Shown piece after piece: positions 1 through 6,058 of a stretch of 13,026 bases of DNA (the first letter of the stretch is position 1; every line of letters begins with the position of its first letter). The translations under genes were made by a program, and so were the position numbers. The DNA comes from Deltaproteobacteria bacterium (GTDB lineage Bacteria > UBA10199 > JACPAL01 > JACOUP01). The DNA lies in contig JAUSKE010000179.1 of NCBI GenBank assembly GCA_030649435.1, positions 1 to 13,026 of the forward strand, read 5' to 3'. The notes beneath the pieces were generated by a model that saw nothing but the letters and a program-made list of their open reading frames with translations, was not told the origin of the DNA and did not search any database.

Positions 1-535
1 CGTGTTCAGTATTTCAGGACGTGGAACGGTAGCGACAGGGAGAGTAGAGAGAGGCAGGGTGAAGGTTGGCGAGGAAATCGAATTAGTTGGTATTAAGCCA
101 ACCGCGAAGACAGTGGTGACCGGAGTTGAGATGTTCCGCAAACTCTTGGATGAAGGGATGGCTGGGGACAACGTTGGTGTTCTTCTTCGTGGTTTGAAGA
201 GGGAAGAGGTTGAGCGAGGCCAAGTGCTGGCGAAGCCAGGTTCTATTACCCCACACAAGAAGTTCAAGGCTTCTATCTATGTTTTAACGAAGGAAGAGGG
301 TGGGAGACACACCCCGTTTTTTAATGGGTATCGTCCCCAGTTTTACTTTAGGACGACAGACGTGACGGGGGTAGTGACATTACCAAAGAACGTAGAGATG
401 GTGATGCCAGGAGACCGAGTGGATGTAGAGGTTGAGTTGATTACCCCGATCGCGATGGAGAAAGAGCTTCGGTTCGCCATCCGTGAAGGAGGACATACCG
501 TCGGCGCAGGGGTCACAGCAGAAATTGTGGAGTAA
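1..535 (+). CDS. tuf: Elongation factor Tu, C-terminal part (5' truncated by window edge)
   Basis: This is the last ~178 residues of EF-Tu, the GTPase that delivers aminoacyl-tRNA to the ribosomal A site. The GTPase domain lies upstream of the window. What remains is domain II, beginning at FSISGRGTVATGRVERG, and domain III, with GGRHTPFFNGYRPQFYFRTT and the near-terminal motif AIREGGHTVGAGV. The reading frame begins at base 2 and stops with TAA at 533-535. The usual family length is about 395-400 residues, so a little under half is present. rpsJ starts only 3 nt downstream, and its Shine-Dalgarno sequence lies in the last tuf codons. EF-Tu and S10 are therefore probably co-transcribed, as when the str and S10 operons are merged. 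The identification is essentially certain. Confidence 0.99.
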   Translation, partial: VFSISGRGTVATGRVERGRVKVGEEIELVGIKPTAKTVVTGVEMFRKLLDEGMAGDNVGVLLRGLKREEVERGQVLAKPGSITPHKKFKASIYVLTKEEGGRHTPFFNGYRPQFYFRTTDVTGVVTLPKNVEMVMPGDRVDVEVELITPIAMEKELRFAIREGGHTVGAGVTAEIVE

Positions 536-538
536 ACA

Positions 539-871
539 ATGGCAACGCATACAACATACGAAGAGGGGCAGAAGATTCGGATCCGCTTGAAGGGGTTCGA
601 TCATAAGCTGTTGGACCAATCGACACAGGAAATTGTCGAGACGGTCAAGCGCACGGGGGCCCGCATTGCTGGACCGATCCCTCTGCCGACCAAGATTGAA
701 AGGTATTGCGTGCTTCGTTCGCCGCACGTCGACAAGAGGTCGCGGGAACATTTTGAGATCCGGACGCACAAGCGGTTTATTGATATTTTAGAGCCCACGC
801 AACAGACGATTGATTCACTCATGAAACTGGAACTCTCGGCAGGGATTGATGTCGAGATTAAAATGATATGA
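539..871 (+). CDS. rpsJ: 30S ribosomal protein S10
   Basis: S10 is a small-subunit head protein near the A site; in some bacteria it also serves as NusE in transcription antitermination. The 110-residue product carries the strongly conserved motif SPHVDKRSREHFEIRTHKR at residues 61-79 and the IRIRLKGFDHKLLD strand near the N-terminus. It is about 7 residues longer than the common ~103-residue form, all at the N-terminus before QKIRIRLK. The ATG at 539 is supported by GGAG at 529-532 with a 6-nt spacer. Only 3 nt separate it from the tuf stop, so there is no room for a separate S10-operon leader here. Confidence 0.99.
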   Translation: MATHTTYEEGQKIRIRLKGFDHKLLDQSTQEIVETVKRTGARIAGPIPLPTKIERYCVLRSPHVDKRSREHFEIRTHKRFIDILEPTQQTIDSLMKLELSAGIDVEIKMI

Positions 872-891
872 CCCTGAGACAAGCTCAGGGT
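871..891. repeat. Perfect 8-bp inverted repeat (stem-loop) between rpsJ and rplC
   Basis: ACCCTGAG at 871-878 is matched exactly by its reverse complement CTCAGGGT at 884-891, leaving a 5-nt loop (ACAAG). The first base of the stem is the last base of the rpsJ stop codon. It sits in the largest intergenic gap of the window (872-920). No T-run follows, so it does not look like an intrinsic terminator. It could be a transcript-processing or stability hairpin, or one copy of a dispersed palindromic repeat. An alternative, mutually exclusive pairing of AGACA (877-881) with TGTCT (891-895) is also possible. Confidence 0.7.
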
Positions 892-920
892 GTCTGCACT
901 TTGGTGAGGGTTGAGTTGCT

Positions 921-1598
921 ATGAACGGACTTTTAGGCAGAAAAATTGGGATGACTCAAATCTTTGATGATGAGTCCAATCAGGTACCGGTAACGGTTAT
1001 CCAGGCCGGCCCTTGTGTGGTGACACAGACGAAGAGTCTTGCGAAAGAAGGGTATGATGCAATTCAAATCGGTTTTGAGGAAGTTCCGGAAAAGAAAAAC
1101 TATCGGCTGACCAAGCCCTATATCGGACACTTCAAAAAGAAGGGGTTGAAGCCATTCAAGCACTTGAAAGAATTTCGCGTTAAGGGGCTGCAATTTCAAG
1201 TCGGTCAGGTTTTTAACCTCAGCCCATTCAAGGTTGGTGATTATGTGGATGTGATCGGTATCAGTAAGGGAAAAGGTTTTCAGGGGGTCATCAAAAGACA
1301 TGGTAAGCATGGCGGACCAGCCTCTCATGGTTCCACCCTTCACCGATCCACCGGTTCGATCGGTCAGAGAACTTCTCCCGGTGAAGTTTTCAAGAATATG
1401 AAACTGCCTGGCCACATGGGGGTTGATCGGGTGACGGTTCGTCATTTAAAGGTTGTCAAACTACGTCCGGAAGAGAATTTGCTTTTTGTTAGAGGGGCAG
1501 TCCCCGGCGCAAATAGTGATTTGTTGGTGGTCCAGAATAGGGCGGTCGATTTTGAGAAACGATTATCGGCGGGTGTTGAAAAGGAAGAAAAGAAATAA
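921..1598 (+). CDS. rplC: 50S ribosomal protein L3
   Basis: L3 is an early-assembling 23S rRNA binder whose central loop reaches toward the peptidyl transferase centre. The 225-residue product begins MNGLLGRKIGMTQIF, typical of the family. It carries the signature KGKGFQGVIKRHG at 116-128 and the loop motif GSIGQRTSPG at 145-154, followed by GHMGVDRVTV. The usual length is about 205-215 residues, and the excess is a lysine/glutamate-rich C-terminal end. A GGTGAGGG run at 903-910 lies about 10 nt before the ATG. It is the first gene after the palindromic gap and is followed 3 nt later by rplD. Confidence 0.99.
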   Translation: MNGLLGRKIGMTQIFDDESNQVPVTVIQAGPCVVTQTKSLAKEGYDAIQIGFEEVPEKKNYRLTKPYIGHFKKKGLKPFKHLKEFRVKGLQFQVGQVFNLSPFKVGDYVDVIGISKGKGFQGVIKRHGKHGGPASHGSTLHRSTGSIGQRTSPGEVFKNMKLPGHMGVDRVTVRHLKVVKLRPEENLLFVRGAVPGANSDLLVVQNRAVDFEKRLSAGVEKEEKK

Positions 1599-1601
1599 AT
1601 T

Positions 1602-2219
1602 ATGGGCTTCCCCGTTTACAATATGCAGAAGAAGAAGGTGAAAGAGGTTGAGTTGTCAGCGGCCGTTTTTGAAAAACCGCTTCGCTCGGTCCTTCATCAG
1701 GCAATTCTCGGGTACCAGGCAAATAAAAAGCAGGGAACCTCCAGTACCCTCACGCGCCATTTTGTAACCGGCAGCACACGCAAGATTTACCGGCAGAAGG
1801 GAACCGGTCAGGCTCGTCATGGTGATATCAAGGCCCCTATTTTTGTGGGAGGCGGATCTGTCTTTGGGCCGCACCCTCGTGATCGGTCCCATAAATTGAC
1901 GACGTCGATGAAACATGAGGCGCTTCGTGAGGCATTGTCGCTCAAAAAGAAACAGGACCAGTTTTTGTTGATCGACCAATTTCAGTTTGAAAAGACGAAG
2001 ACCAAAGAGGCGGTCAAGGTTTTGCAAACACTCGGCTTGGATAATGTTCTGATTGTTATGGATCAAGCGAATACTGAGACCTTAAAATCAGTTCGGAATA
2101 TCCCTCATGTCAAGATTTGTCGGTCGACTGATCTGAATGCCTTGGAAGTGATGAAGCACGAGATTATTTTAATGACGGTTGATTCATTGGGAAAGGTTGA
2201 AAAATGGCTGACGGCTTAA
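1602..2219 (+). CDS. rplD: 50S ribosomal protein L4
   Basis: L4 binds 23S rRNA, and its extended loop lines the peptide exit tunnel; in enterobacteria it also represses the S10 operon. The product has 205 residues. The tunnel-loop region contains RQKGTGQARHGDIKAP at 64-79, with flanking GSTRKIY and GGGSVFGPHPRD, all characteristic. The ATG at 1602 is chosen because PVYNMQKKKVKEVELS aligns with the usual N-terminal strand. The possible Shine-Dalgarno AAGGAAG at 1581-1587 is unusually far upstream (14 nt), and an in-frame ATG at 1623 is a less likely alternative. The gene lies 3 nt after rplC and overlaps rplW by 16 nt. Confidence 0.98.
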   Translation: MGFPVYNMQKKKVKEVELSAAVFEKPLRSVLHQAILGYQANKKQGTSSTLTRHFVTGSTRKIYRQKGTGQARHGDIKAPIFVGGGSVFGPHPRDRSHKLTTSMKHEALREALSLKKKQDQFLLIDQFQFEKTKTKEAVKVLQTLGLDNVLIVMDQANTETLKSVRNIPHVKICRSTDLNALEVMKHEIILMTVDSLGKVEKWLTA

Positions 2220-2503
2220 AATTTGAATCTGTTTTAAAGCGGCCAATCTTGACCGAGAAGTCAACCCAGGAGACCGAGGGTGGAAATCTCTATTCGTTCG
2301 AAGTCGATCTTCGTGCGACGAAGTTGAATATCAAAACCGCGATTGAAAAATTTTATAAGGTCAAGGTGACGCGTGTGCATACCCTGATCGTCCGTGGCAA
2401 GGTGCGACGGGTCGGTCGTTATCAGGGGCAGGCGGCCAACTGGAAGAAGGCAATGGTTCGGCTCGCTCCTGGCAACAGCATCGAACTGGTTGAGGCGAAA
2501 TAA
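2204..2503 (+). CDS. rplW: 50S ribosomal protein L23
   Basis: L23 sits at the peptide exit and is the docking site for trigger factor and the signal recognition particle. The 99-residue protein shows the family pattern: VLKRPILTEKST at residues 10-21, YSFEVDLRATKLNIKTAIEKFY in the middle (interrupted by no gaps), then VRGKVRRVGRYQG and KKAMVRLAPG at the end. The length is normal. The ATG at 2204 lies inside the end of rplD (16-nt overlap) and is preceded by AAGG at 2193-2196 with a 7-nt spacer. The overlap suggests translational coupling to L4. Confidence 0.98.
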   Translation: MADGLKFESVLKRPILTEKSTQETEGGNLYSFEVDLRATKLNIKTAIEKFYKVKVTRVHTLIVRGKVRRVGRYQGQAANWKKAMVRLAPGNSIELVEAK

Positions 2504-2515
2504 GGATAAAACATT

Positions 2516-3361
2516 ATGGGAATCAAAACTTTTAGACCATTAACACCAACCCTTCGTTTTATGACGCGGCTCGATTTTGCCGAGCTGACGAAGATCAATG
2601 GGGCGAGGCCGAAGCCGGAAAAGTCGCTTCTAAGGCCGATCCATCGGAGCGGTGGTCGGAATAATGCTGGCCGTGTGACGATGCGCTTTATCGGTGGCGG
2701 CCATAAGAAACGGTATCGGGTGATCGATTTCCGTCGGGATAAAATTGGGATCCCCGGCAAGGTGAATTCGATCCAGTACGATCCAAATCGGTCTGTTTTT
2801 ATTGCGCTCATTTTTTACAAGGATGGTGAAAAGCGGTATATGCTCGCGCCGCTTGGGTTGAAGGCGGGGGATGAAGTCATCTCTTCCCCGGAGGCCGACA
2901 TCCGTCCAGGCAACTGTCTCCCTATCAAGAATATTCCGGTTGGGACCCAGATCCATAATCTGGAATTGTCCCCCAAGCGTGGTGGCCAGATGGTCCGAAC
3001 GGCAGGCTCCTTTGCGCAGCTCTTGGCCAAAGAAGGAGAATGGGGCCAGGTGAAGCTTCCCTCAGGCGAAGTTCGACTGATCCCGACTGAATGCAAAGCG
3101 ACCATCGGACAGTTGGGAAATCTGGATCACGAGAATGTGGCGATTGGTAAAGCGGGAAGATCTCGGTGGATGGGATGGATGCCTCACAACCGTGGTGTGT
3201 CGATGAATCCAGTCGATCACCCGCATGGCGGTGGTGAAGGAAAATCAAAAGGGGGCAATCACCCGTCATCACCGTGGGGATTACCAAGCAAGGGGTATAA
3301 GACACGACAGAACAAGAGAACCGACCGTTTTATTGTGAAGGACCGAAGGGCAAAAGCGTAG
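2516..3361 (+). CDS. rplB: 50S ribosomal protein L2
   Basis: L2 is one of the largest 23S-binding proteins; it is needed for subunit association and peptidyl transferase assembly. The 281-residue product has the OB-like N-terminal domain (GGRNNAGRVTMRFIGGGHKKRYR around 46-68), the SH3-like middle (HNLELSPKRGGQMVRTAG), and the conserved C-terminal histidine motif GVSMNPVDHPHGGGEG near 227-242. The start at 2516 has AAGGAT at 2502-2507 with an 8-nt spacer, overlapping the rplW stop. The last residues (RRAKA) and the TAG stop lie inside a direct repeat (3349-3384) that recurs at the end of rpsS. The length is close to the usual 273-280. Confidence 0.99.
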   Translation: MGIKTFRPLTPTLRFMTRLDFAELTKINGARPKPEKSLLRPIHRSGGRNNAGRVTMRFIGGGHKKRYRVIDFRRDKIGIPGKVNSIQYDPNRSVFIALIFYKDGEKRYMLAPLGLKAGDEVISSPEADIRPGNCLPIKNIPVGTQIHNLELSPKRGGQMVRTAGSFAQLLAKEGEWGQVKLPSGEVRLIPTECKATIGQLGNLDHENVAIGKAGRSRWMGWMPHNRGVSMNPVDHPHGGGEGKSKGGNHPSSPWGLPSKGYKTRQNKRTDRFIVKDRRAKA

Positions 3362-3384
3362 AGGGTAGTTCACCCGAGGGAATT
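3349..3384 (+). repeat. Direct repeat copy A: rplB tail, stop and rpsS ribosome-binding region
   Basis: Thirty-six bases starting GGCAAAAGCGTAGAGGGT and ending TTCACCCGAGGGAATT. The stretch covers the last three rplB codons (Ala-Lys-Ala), the TAG stop and the Shine-Dalgarno sequence of rpsS (GAGGG, 3376-3380). It matches copy B at 3716-3749 at 31 of 36 aligned columns, with three substitutions and two 1-nt gaps. GGGT (3363-3366) can pair with ACCC (3372-3375) directly upstream of the Shine-Dalgarno. A run of seven T (3383-3389) fills the spacer to the rpsS ATG. Confidence 0.8.
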
Positions 3385-3389
3385 TTTTT

Positions 3390-3728
3390 ATGGCACGATC
3401 GATTAAAAAAGGACCGTTTATTGATACATCGCTCGCCAAGAAGGTGCAGGAGGCGATGAATCAGAAGTCAAAGAAGGTCATCAAGACCTGGGCGCGACGA
3501 TCAACGATCACCCCAGATTTTGTCGGGCTCACGTTTGCGGTGCACAATGGTCGCAAATTTATCCCGGTGTTTGTCACAGAGAATATGGTGGGGCATCACT
3601 TGGGTGAGTTTTCTCCGTCCCGCAGCTTTAGAGGTCACTCAGGTATTCGTAAGGAAGCGGCAACTCCTGGAGCAGCGCCGGCGGCGGCTTCTAGTGGTGC
3701 AGCGGCAACCCCGGCGGCAAAAGCATAA
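3390..3728 (+). CDS. rpsS: 30S ribosomal protein S19 with Ala/Pro-rich C-terminal tail
   Basis: S19 forms a complex with S13 in the 30S head and contacts tRNA. The core is canonical: MARSIKKGPFID at the start, WARRSTITPDFVGLTFAVHNG at 34-54 (in full agreement with the family), then MVGHHLGEFSPSRSFRGH at 66-83. The usual length is about 92 residues, but this one has 112. The extra ~24 residues (about 88-112) are almost only Ala, Pro, Ser, Thr and Gly and end in Ala-Lys-Ala. The tail is higher in GC than the core. Its last codons and stop fall in repeat copy B. The start is supported by GAGGG at 3376-3380 with a 9-nt spacer. Confidence 0.98.
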   Translation: MARSIKKGPFIDTSLAKKVQEAMNQKSKKVIKTWARRSTITPDFVGLTFAVHNGRKFIPVFVTENMVGHHLGEFSPSRSFRGHSGIRKEAATPGAAPAAASSGAAATPAAKA

Positions 3729-3749
3729 GGGTGATTCACCCGAGGAATT
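3716..3749 (+). repeat. Direct repeat copy B: rpsS tail, stop and rplV ribosome-binding region
   Basis: Thirty-four bases starting GGCAAAAGCATAAGGGTG and ending TTCACCCGAGGAATT. Like copy A, it encodes Ala-Lys-Ala and a stop (here TAA at 3726-3728) in the same phase, then carries a mini-hairpin and the next gene's Shine-Dalgarno (GAGGA, 3742-3746). The mini-hairpin is GGGTG (3729-3733) paired with CACCC (3737-3741) around an ATT loop. Because the match runs through coding, stop and leader bases in the same order, common ancestry by duplication or gene conversion is more likely than chance. Confidence 0.8.
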
Positions 3750-3752
3750 AAT

Positions 3753-4088
3753 ATGACGGACGTGCGTGCAGAACTAAATTATTTGAGAGTGGCTCCCCGA
3801 AAGGTGCGGCTTGTGGCCGACATGGTTCGTGGACGAAAGGTTCAGGAGGCCTTGGATATTTTACAATTTGTCCAAAAGTCCTCCGCCGTCGATGTTTATA
3901 AACTTCTCCGTTCGGCAGTGGCGAATGCCACGGTCAAAGGGGGGGTCGATGTCGACAACCTTTATGTGACAAAAATTACGGTCGATCAGGGCCCGACCTT
4001 CAGGCGTTTCTTGGCACGGGCGCGGGGACGTGCTGATCGGATTAACAAGAAGACGAGCCATATTCTCGTCGTGCTCGAGGAGAAATAG
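3753..4088 (+). CDS. rplV: 50S ribosomal protein L22
   Basis: L22 binds several 23S domains, and its beta-hairpin lines the exit tunnel at the constriction, where macrolide-resistance changes occur in other bacteria. The 111-residue protein has RVAPRKVRLVADMVRG at 12-27 and the arginine-rich tip region RRFLARARGRADRI at 84-97, followed by KKTSHILVVLEE. The length is normal (about 110). The ATG at 3753 follows GAGGA with a 6-nt spacer inside repeat copy B, and rpsC begins 5 nt after the stop. I see no insertion or deletion in the hairpin tip. Confidence 0.99.
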   Translation: MTDVRAELNYLRVAPRKVRLVADMVRGRKVQEALDILQFVQKSSAVDVYKLLRSAVANATVKGGVDVDNLYVTKITVDQGPTFRRFLARARGRADRINKKTSHILVVLEEK

Positions 4089-4093
4089 ATACA

Positions 4094-4780
4094 ATGGGAC
4101 AGAAGACACATCCGATTGGTTTTCGCTTAGGCATCACGAAGCCGTGGCTTTCTAAATGGTATGCGCGTGCTGATTATGCGAAATATCTTTTTGAAGATGT
4201 GAAGCTCCGAAAGATTGTCAAAGAAAAACTCTATCATGCTGGCGTCTCCAAGATTGAAATTGAAAGGACTGCCGGCACGATCAAGTTGAATATTTTTACC
4301 GCACGACCTGGCCTTGTCATTGGTAAGAGGGGAAGCGGTATTGATACTCTGAAGATTGACCTGACAAAGATGGTGGGGAAAGAGATTACGGTGAATATTC
4401 ATGAAGTCAGAAAGCCGGAGTTGGATGCCCAGCTGGTTTGTGAAAATATCGCCATGCAACTGGAGCGACGGGTCGCTTTTCGTCGGGCGATGAAGAAGGC
4501 GGTCCAATCGGCGCGCAAATTTGGGGCTCAGGGGATCAAGGTTCGTTGTGCCGGGCGATTGGGTGGTTCAGAAATCGCACGGACCGAGTGGTATCGCGAA
4601 GGACGCGTCCCCCTTCATACCCTCCGGGCCGATATTGATTACGGTCAGGCTGAGTCACTTACGACCTACGGCAAGATTGGTGTGAAGTGCTGGATTTACA
4701 AGGGAGAGATTATAGGTTCGGGCATGGGAGAAACGAAAGAAGGAGACATCGGTGCTACAGCCGGCAAAGACAAAATATAG
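4094..4780 (+). CDS. rpsC: 30S ribosomal protein S3
   Basis: S3 lies at the mRNA entry tunnel and helps the ribosome helicase. The 228-residue product starts MGQKTHPIGFRLGI. It contains a type-2 KH domain with the GXXG loop as GKRG at 77-80, and a C-terminal domain with GCAGRLGG-like sequence (CAGRLGGSEIARTEW) and YGKIGVKCWIYKGE. AGGAG at 4078-4082 precedes the ATG by 11 nt. The end of the gene overlaps the GTG start of rplP by 29 nt, and the last ~15 residues of S3 are not conserved in the family. The length is within the normal 210-240 range. Confidence 0.99.
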   Translation: MGQKTHPIGFRLGITKPWLSKWYARADYAKYLFEDVKLRKIVKEKLYHAGVSKIEIERTAGTIKLNIFTARPGLVIGKRGSGIDTLKIDLTKMVGKEITVNIHEVRKPELDAQLVCENIAMQLERRVAFRRAMKKAVQSARKFGAQGIKVRCAGRLGGSEIARTEWYREGRVPLHTLRADIDYGQAESLTTYGKIGVKCWIYKGEIIGSGMGETKEGDIGATAGKDKI

Positions 4781-5180
4781 GAAGGTTCAAAAAGGACGGA
4801 TCCGCGGGAAGGCTTATCGCGGTTGCAACCTGACCACCGGTGATTACGGTCTTCAGGCGCTCGAATCGGGCCTTATTACTGCTCGTCAGATCGAGGCCTG
4901 TCGTGTCGCGATGGCTCGCTTTATCAAGCGGGGAGGAAAAATTTTGATTCGGATTTTCCCGGACCGACCGGTGACCAAAAAACCGGCAGAAACACGAATG
5001 GGCAAAGGCAAGGGACCCGTTGAGTACTATGCCGCAGTTGTCAAACCGGGACGGATGGTTTTTGAAATGGAAGGGGTGAGTCACGAAGTAGGGCGTGAGG
5101 CGATGATGTTGGCGGCCCATAAACTGCCGATCCAGACCCAGATCGTCTATCGCGAGGGAGGGAATTATCGTGACGCCTAA
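4752..5180 (+). CDS. rplP: 50S ribosomal protein L16
   Basis: L16 organises the A-site tRNA region of the large subunit. The 142-residue protein begins (G)TG-Leu-Gln-Pro, giving MLQPAKTKYRKVQKGRIRG, the family N-terminus. It contains TARQIEACRVAMARFIKRGG and the conserved RMGKGKGPVEYY motif starting at Arg82, the residue equivalent to the one hydroxylated in some proteobacteria. The start codon is GTG at 4752, inside rpsC, with AAGGAG at 4740-4745 and a 6-nt spacer. No other in-frame start gives the conserved MLQP. The 29-nt overlap with rpsC implies translational coupling. Confidence 0.98.
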   Translation: MLQPAKTKYRKVQKGRIRGKAYRGCNLTTGDYGLQALESGLITARQIEACRVAMARFIKRGGKILIRIFPDRPVTKKPAETRMGKGKGPVEYYAAVVKPGRMVFEMEGVSHEVGREAMMLAAHKLPIQTQIVYREGGNYRDA

Positions 5181-5391
5181 GAATGACTCGGTAAAGGAAC
5201 TTCGCGAGAAGAAACCAGAGGAGTTGGTCGCTTTTGAAGCCCAGCTTCGTTCGGAAGTGGCAACGCTAACGGTGAAGATGCGGACTGGTCAGGTGCAGGA
5301 TACCTCCCGGTTGTCGAAGATTAAAAAAGATATCGCCCGGATTTTGACCCTCCGGAGCGAGCAGGAACGAAAGGGTGTAAAAAAACAATGA
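5170..5391 (+). CDS. rpmC: 50S ribosomal protein L29
   Basis: L29 is a small helical-hairpin protein near the tunnel exit, next to L23. The 73-residue product matches the family through VKELREKKPEELVAFEAQLR, MRTGQVQDTSRLSKIKKD and IARILTLRSEQE; the usual length is 60-70, and a short lysine-rich end is extra. The start is GTG at 5170, placed 8 nt after a strong GGAGG (5157-5161). It overlaps the end of rplP by 11 nt. The ATG at 5183 is out of frame, so GTG is the only sensible choice. The TGA stop overlaps the rpsQ ATG in an ATGA junction. Confidence 0.97.
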   Translation: MTPKNDSVKELREKKPEELVAFEAQLRSEVATLTVKMRTGQVQDTSRLSKIKKDIARILTLRSEQERKGVKKQ

Positions 5392-5693
5392 ACGAAAAAA
5401 GGGTGCTTCACCCGACAGAAAAAAAGAGTTTTATTGGTGTGGTGATTTCTAACAAGATGACCAAGACGGTTGTTGTTGAGGTGCGCTCACGGGTGAAGGA
5501 TCCCGTTTTTGAGAAATACCTGACCCAGCGGGAGAAGTTTTACGCCCACGATGAAAAGGGCGAGTGTCAGCGTGGTGACAAGGTTCGGATCGTTCCAACG
5601 CGGCCTCTTTCAAAGATGAAGCGGTGGGCCGTCGAACAGGTTTTGGAAAAGTCAGAGGGGATTGAAGGCGATATTTTGGAGGCTAAAGTATGA
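5388..5693 (+). CDS. rpsQ: 30S ribosomal protein S17
   Basis: S17 is an OB-fold 16S-binding protein needed early in 30S assembly. The 101-residue product has the family core GVVISNKMTKTVVVEV at 17-32, YAHDEKGECQRGDKVRI in the middle and RPLSKMKRW at 72-80. An N-terminal stretch of about 14 residues (MNEKRVLHPTEKKS) and a C-terminal extension (about 90-101) lengthen it beyond the common 80-87 residues. Codons 5-10 hold the GGGTGCTTCACCCGA element described separately. AAGGGTG at 5371-5377 lies 10 nt before the ATG. The gene starts with a 4-nt overlap with rpmC and ends with a 4-nt overlap with rplN. Confidence 0.98.
   Translation: MNEKRVLHPTEKKSFIGVVISNKMTKTVVVEVRSRVKDPVFEKYLTQREKFYAHDEKGECQRGDKVRIVPTRPLSKMKRWAVEQVLEKSEGIEGDILEAKV
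5401..5415 (+). repeat. Third short copy of the GGGTNNTTCACCCGA element, inside rpsQ
   Basis: GGGTGCTTCACCCGA at 5401-5415 differs from the core of repeat copy B (GGGTGATTCACCCGA) by one base. It can fold as GGGTG (5401-5405) with CACCC (5409-5413) around CTT. Here it is coding (Arg-Val-Leu-His-Pro) and lies after the start codon rather than before a Shine-Dalgarno. The match is short, so coincidence is possible. Confidence 0.4.
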
Positions 5694-6058
5694 TTCAAAC
5701 ACAAACCGTTTTTGGGTCAGCCGATAATTCAGGGGCACGGTCTCTTCTCTGCATCCGTGTGTTGGGTGGTTCCAAGAGAAAGTATGGTTCCTTGGGTGAT
5801 ATCGTTGTCGTGGCGGTCAAAGAGGCCCTTCCCAATTCGAAGGTGAAAAAGGGGGATGTGAAAAAAGGGGTTATTGTTCGCACGGTGAAAGAGGTTCGTC
5901 GGACGGACGGCTCCTACATTAAGTTTGATGATAACTCAGTCGTTTTGATCGATGACCAGGGGGAGCCTGTGGGGACCCGTATTTTTGGGCCGGTGGCAAG
6001 AGAGCTCCGAGCCAAAAAATTTATGAAGATTATTTCTTTAGCGCCGGAGGTTTTATAA
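5690..6058 (+). CDS. rplN: 50S ribosomal protein L14
   Basis: L14 sits at the subunit interface, takes part in bridges to 16S rRNA, and is the docking point of the silencing factor RsfS. The 122-residue, normal-length protein shows ADNSGAR at 11-17, CIRVLGGSKRKYGSLGD just after it, VKKGDVKKGVIVRT in the middle and RIFGPVARELR at 97-107. GGAGG at 5678-5682 lies 7 nt before the ATG. The start overlaps the rpsQ stop (ATGA), and the TAA stop shares one base with the rplX start (TAATG). Confidence 0.99.
   Translation: MIQTQTVFGSADNSGARSLLCIRVLGGSKRKYGSLGDIVVVAVKEALPNSKVKKGDVKKGVIVRTVKEVRRTDGSYIKFDDNSVVLIDDQGEPVGTRIFGPVARELRAKKFMKIISLAPEVL

Noticed and set aside
3363..3389. GGGT/ACCC hairpin followed by seven T residues before rpsS, as an intrinsic terminator
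   Set aside because: The stem is only 4 bp, the T-run begins 7 nt after it, and the Shine-Dalgarno lies in between. Terminating here would cut the operon before essential genes.
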